From Sialis fuliginosa (lineage: Eukaryota > Arthropoda > Insecta > Megaloptera > Sialidae), in contig OY540822.1 of assembly GCA_961205875.1 (NCBI GenBank), positions 7,814,501 to 7,878,500 of the forward strand: a stretch of DNA of 64,000 nucleotides. The letters are read 5' to 3'. Below, in pieces: positions 62,077 through 64,000 of this stretch (position 1 is the stretch's first letter; the number at the start of each line of letters is the position of its first letter). Under the pieces are notes generated by a model. It searched no databases. It worked only from the letters and a program-made list of their open reading frames with translations, and had not been told where the DNA came from. The position numbers were made by a program, and so were the translations under genes.

Positions 62077-63045
62077 GGCGAAACTTTAGTATCCGACGTA
62101 CACACAGATTTCATATTTTTGTTTGTTGGCAATACATTATTTGGGTGTGCGCGCGCATATGATTTATGTTAGTGATTGAACGGTGGAATATATGCGACCG
62201 TTAAAAGATTATAGTATAATAAAATAATATTATAATTATGTTATAGGTATTAATAAATTATGTTAATATAATTACTATATTATGTTTATCAACATAACTG
62301 AATATTTTTTTTAGTATATTTAGTAATTTCATGTTCACACATGACACACCTAAAAAAATTTCTTTTTAATTTGAATCTGTAGAATCGTGCCAAATTGACA
62401 TATTAATAATTCAACTTATTTGTTAAATTATCAATTTTAATTTCTTAATAATAGCCGAAGGCGGTCTCGACAGTCTTCGAGCATTAGATAGTCTTAAAGA
62501 TAATGGTGTAAGCATGGGCGCCGGCAGAATTTCTTTTAGGGGGGTGCATTTAGATATATAAGATGAAAGTATATACGAAAAGATAATTTTTGATGGAAGT
62601 TAACATGAGTAAAAAAAAAAAAAAAGATCTTCAGTTTTTATATATATAAAATTTGAAACTGACACGACTAATTTTATTATTATTCATTTTTTTCCATTTT
62701 GCTAGGGAGGTACAAATGTATTGAATTTTAAAATAACAATTGTATTTCTTAATTATTTCATAATGTGCACCTCCTTGCACCCCACTATCGGCGCCCATGG
62801 GTGTAAGCTATATTTTAAAAAAAATGAAGTTTGTAGGATCGTGCCAAGCTGACATATTAACTATTCAACTTATTTGTTAAATTATCAATTTTAATTTCTT
62901 AATAATAATATATATACATATATTCCACCGTTTGAACACCGTTTAATCACTAACATAAATCATATGCGCGCGCACACCCAAATAATGTATTGCCAACAAA
63001 CAAAAATATGAAATCTGTGTGTACGTCGGATACTAAAGTTTCGCC
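62077..63045. mobile_element. Element with about 125-base TIRs carrying satellite-like units
   Basis: The left arm (62077-62197) starts GGCGAAACTTTAGTATCCGA and the right arm (62921-63045) is its reverse complement, with a small extra copy of CAAACGGT in the right arm. The interior has two diverged monomers of the 58.3-59.2 kb satellite (about 62363-62512 and 62808-62905), one of them followed by the hAT MITE. It occupies the 3.4-kb intron of the esterase-like gene. Confidence 0.82.
62513..62799. mobile_element. hAT-type MITE with exact 8-base TSD
   Basis: The ends CATGGGCGCCGGCAG and CGGCGCCCATG are flanked by GGTGTAAG on both sides (62505-62512, 62800-62807). It splits a satellite-like monomer and so inserted after it. 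Length is 287 bases. Confidence 0.88.
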
Positions 63046-63292
63046 GCACCGTCTAATCCCCACCCACCACTGCAATTTTAAATGAAACAAAGCATATATA
63101 GTTCTTTTGAGAGCTTATTTTCCATTGAAATATTCGTTTAAAACAGAAGTGAACATTTTCCAGTTTGATACTGCCTTTACAAATAATTAATTAAAATAAA
63201 CATACGTATAAATATACGTTACGTCAATCACTTTACTTTGATGTACTCGTATTCCTTTGCATGTACTGTTAATTATAAAAATAAAAACTAAC

Positions 63293-63634
63293 CGGTAAAA
63301 TTCATAGTTTTCCCAGTAGCGTCGATTCCTTCTTTATATTTGAACCGGTAAGCAAATACATCTCGTTTTGATCTATTTGCAATTAGCTGTGTTTGAATAT
63401 AAAGCGGAGCATCATACTTGGCCTCAGAGAACAACTTCTGTAGCTGCTCTAACAGAGACAGTTTGTCGCTAGTGTACTCAGAACGTTTTATATAGTTCCA
63501 TTTAATTAACTCGGTTGTCAGACCATCATCCTGATTGGAAAAGCCATATTTTTCTTTTATATTAGGAATAGCCGTCGTGTATATATATTTTATTAAATGG
63601 GAGCTATTTTGCTGTGCCATATCTAACCATTGAC
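63293..63634 (-). CDS. Esterase-like gene, exon of the alpha/beta-hydrolase domain
   Basis: The acceptor CAATCTTTTAG precedes 63634 and the donor ACCG/GTTAGT lies at 63293/63292. Two bases complete a codon, then 113 codons follow, beginning Gln-Trp-Leu-Asp-Met-Ala-Gln-Gln, and one base carries on. Recognisable points are Leu-Ile-Lys-Trp-Asn-Tyr-Ile-Lys, a helix Leu-Leu-Glu-Gln-Leu-Gln-Lys-Leu-Phe-Ser, an Asp-Ala-Pro-Leu segment, and Asp-Val-Phe-Ala-Tyr-Arg-Phe-Lys-Tyr. This layout is the one found in cholinesterases, carboxylesterases and neuroligins just before the conserved His. The Met at 63620 is internal and not a start. Three N-glycosylation sequons are present. Confidence 0.8.
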
Positions 63635-63719
63635 CTAAAAGATTGGTATCAACTAGTTATTAAATGTTCACTATTTTTATTTTATTAAAAAGTATTGTAA
63701 CGTCGCTTTCTTCGAATTC

Positions 63720-63950
63720 CGGATTTGATCGAAATATTTATTTTGGCCTTCCCTAAATCCATTCTGACTATTTTTGCCAACTGAACAGCCAAAACCTAGT
63801 TGTGTCTACACCTCGTATTTCTTAAAACAATCACTAAACCGGAAACGGATGTTTACTCTTGTCAATTTTGAAAAAAAAATGCTTTAGATAAAATTTGTAG
63901 AGAATATTATTATCTATATAATTTATTTTGTATTAATTTTTGTTTTAGCT
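63720..63950 (-). repeat. Dispersed repeats F and G, in an intron of the esterase-like gene
   Basis: CCCTAAATCCATTCTGACTA is the inverse of the repeat F core. The following GTAGAGAATATTATTATCTA block also occurs at 15380 and, diverged, at 60182. No exon is seen between 63635 and 63982. Confidence 0.5.
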
Positions 63951-63982
63951 GTTATCAGTTCAAATTAGTATTGTTCACTTAC

Positions 63983-64000
63983 TTAGTACAGCGTATAAGA
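63983..64000 (-). CDS. Esterase-like gene, 3' edge of an exon cut by the window
   Basis: On the minus strand the last 18 bases of the window read into a consensus donor GTAAGT (plus-strand 63977-63982). In the phase needed by the next exon they give Leu-Tyr-Ala-Val-Leu and the first base of a Ser codon. The phase match supports the call, but so little sequence is visible that it stays tentative. Confidence 0.45.
   Translation of the reverse strand, partial: SYTLY

Larger units (their letters stand above)
57209..64000 (-). other. Gene model: membrane-anchored carboxylesterase/neuroligin-fold protein, 3' part
   Basis: Five minus-strand exons (63983-64000 cut by the window edge, 63293-63634, 59725-59863, 59418-59620, 57209-57342) join in a single frame with GT/AG borders and matching phases (1, 1, 2, 1). 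From the second listed exon onward they encode 271 residues. They cover the C-terminal third of a type-B carboxylesterase fold: a region ending Ala-Tyr-Arg-Phe, the Gly-Ala-Val-His-Gly motif, Tyr-Trp-Ile-Asn-Phe-Ile-Lys-Phe-Gly-Asn-Pro, a conserved Phe-Trp near the end of the fold, then one transmembrane helix and a short basic tail. Sequons (Asn-Ser-Ser, Asn-Arg-Ser, Asn-Phe-Thr, Asn-Ser-Thr) all lie before the helix, consistent with a type I membrane glycoprotein. The nucleophile Ser and acidic residue lie outside the window, so I cannot say whether it is an enzyme or a cholinesterase-like adhesion protein (neuroligin, gliotactin type). Confidence 0.75.

Noticed and set aside
61861-62172. 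103-codon plus-strand open frame
   Set aside because: It begins inside a hAT-type MITE with proven TSDs and runs into the TIR of another element, so it crosses two independent insertions.

Overview
This window is AT-rich, intron-rich, transposon-littered animal DNA. Introns follow the GT-AG rule, coding exons are short (63 to 342 bases), and there are no bacterial-style operons. The transposon families (Tc1/mariner, pogo/Tigger, hAT-type MITEs, a Helitron-like element, a LINE tail) and the two host genes fit an arthropod, most likely an insect. I cannot fix the order from sequence alone. Almost all open frames of 60 to 100 codons here are chance frames in AT-rich DNA or lie inside repeats; the real genes were found as phase-compatible exons.

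Plus strand, 21.5-44.0 kb: a five-exon gene encoding a predicted 219-residue protein. I read it as an insect relative of the R7BP/R9AP family (RGS7-binding protein), the syntaxin-like adaptor that anchors R7-type RGS/Gbeta5 complexes to membranes. All splice phases agree (0, 2, 1, 1), and the last exon ends in a basic, double-cysteine tail typical of a palmitoylated anchor. Its introns hold many repeats, including a nearly perfect 220-base-arm inverted repeat, a pogo-like element whose open frame ends in a PCNA-binding-type motif, a TIR element with palindromic iterons, and a fold-back element with arms of about 350 bases.

Minus strand, 57.2-64.0 kb, running off the right edge: the 3' part (five exons, the first cut by the window) of a carboxylesterase/neuroligin-fold protein. 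It has the conserved His motif of the fold, N-glycosylation sequons, and a final exon with one transmembrane helix and a short cytoplasmic tail. Its last intron contains a satellite of about 161-base units, and its 3.4-kb intron contains at least four MITE-type insertions. The two genes converge.

The remainder (1-21 kb, 44-57 kb) shows no convincing host gene. It holds a decayed Tc1-like transposase gene (8.98-9.93 kb), nested TIR elements (50.5-52.2 kb), a Helitron-like element (55.9-56.8 kb), several two- or three-copy MITE families, and unrecognised AT-rich DNA. I saw no tRNA, rRNA or CRISPR.
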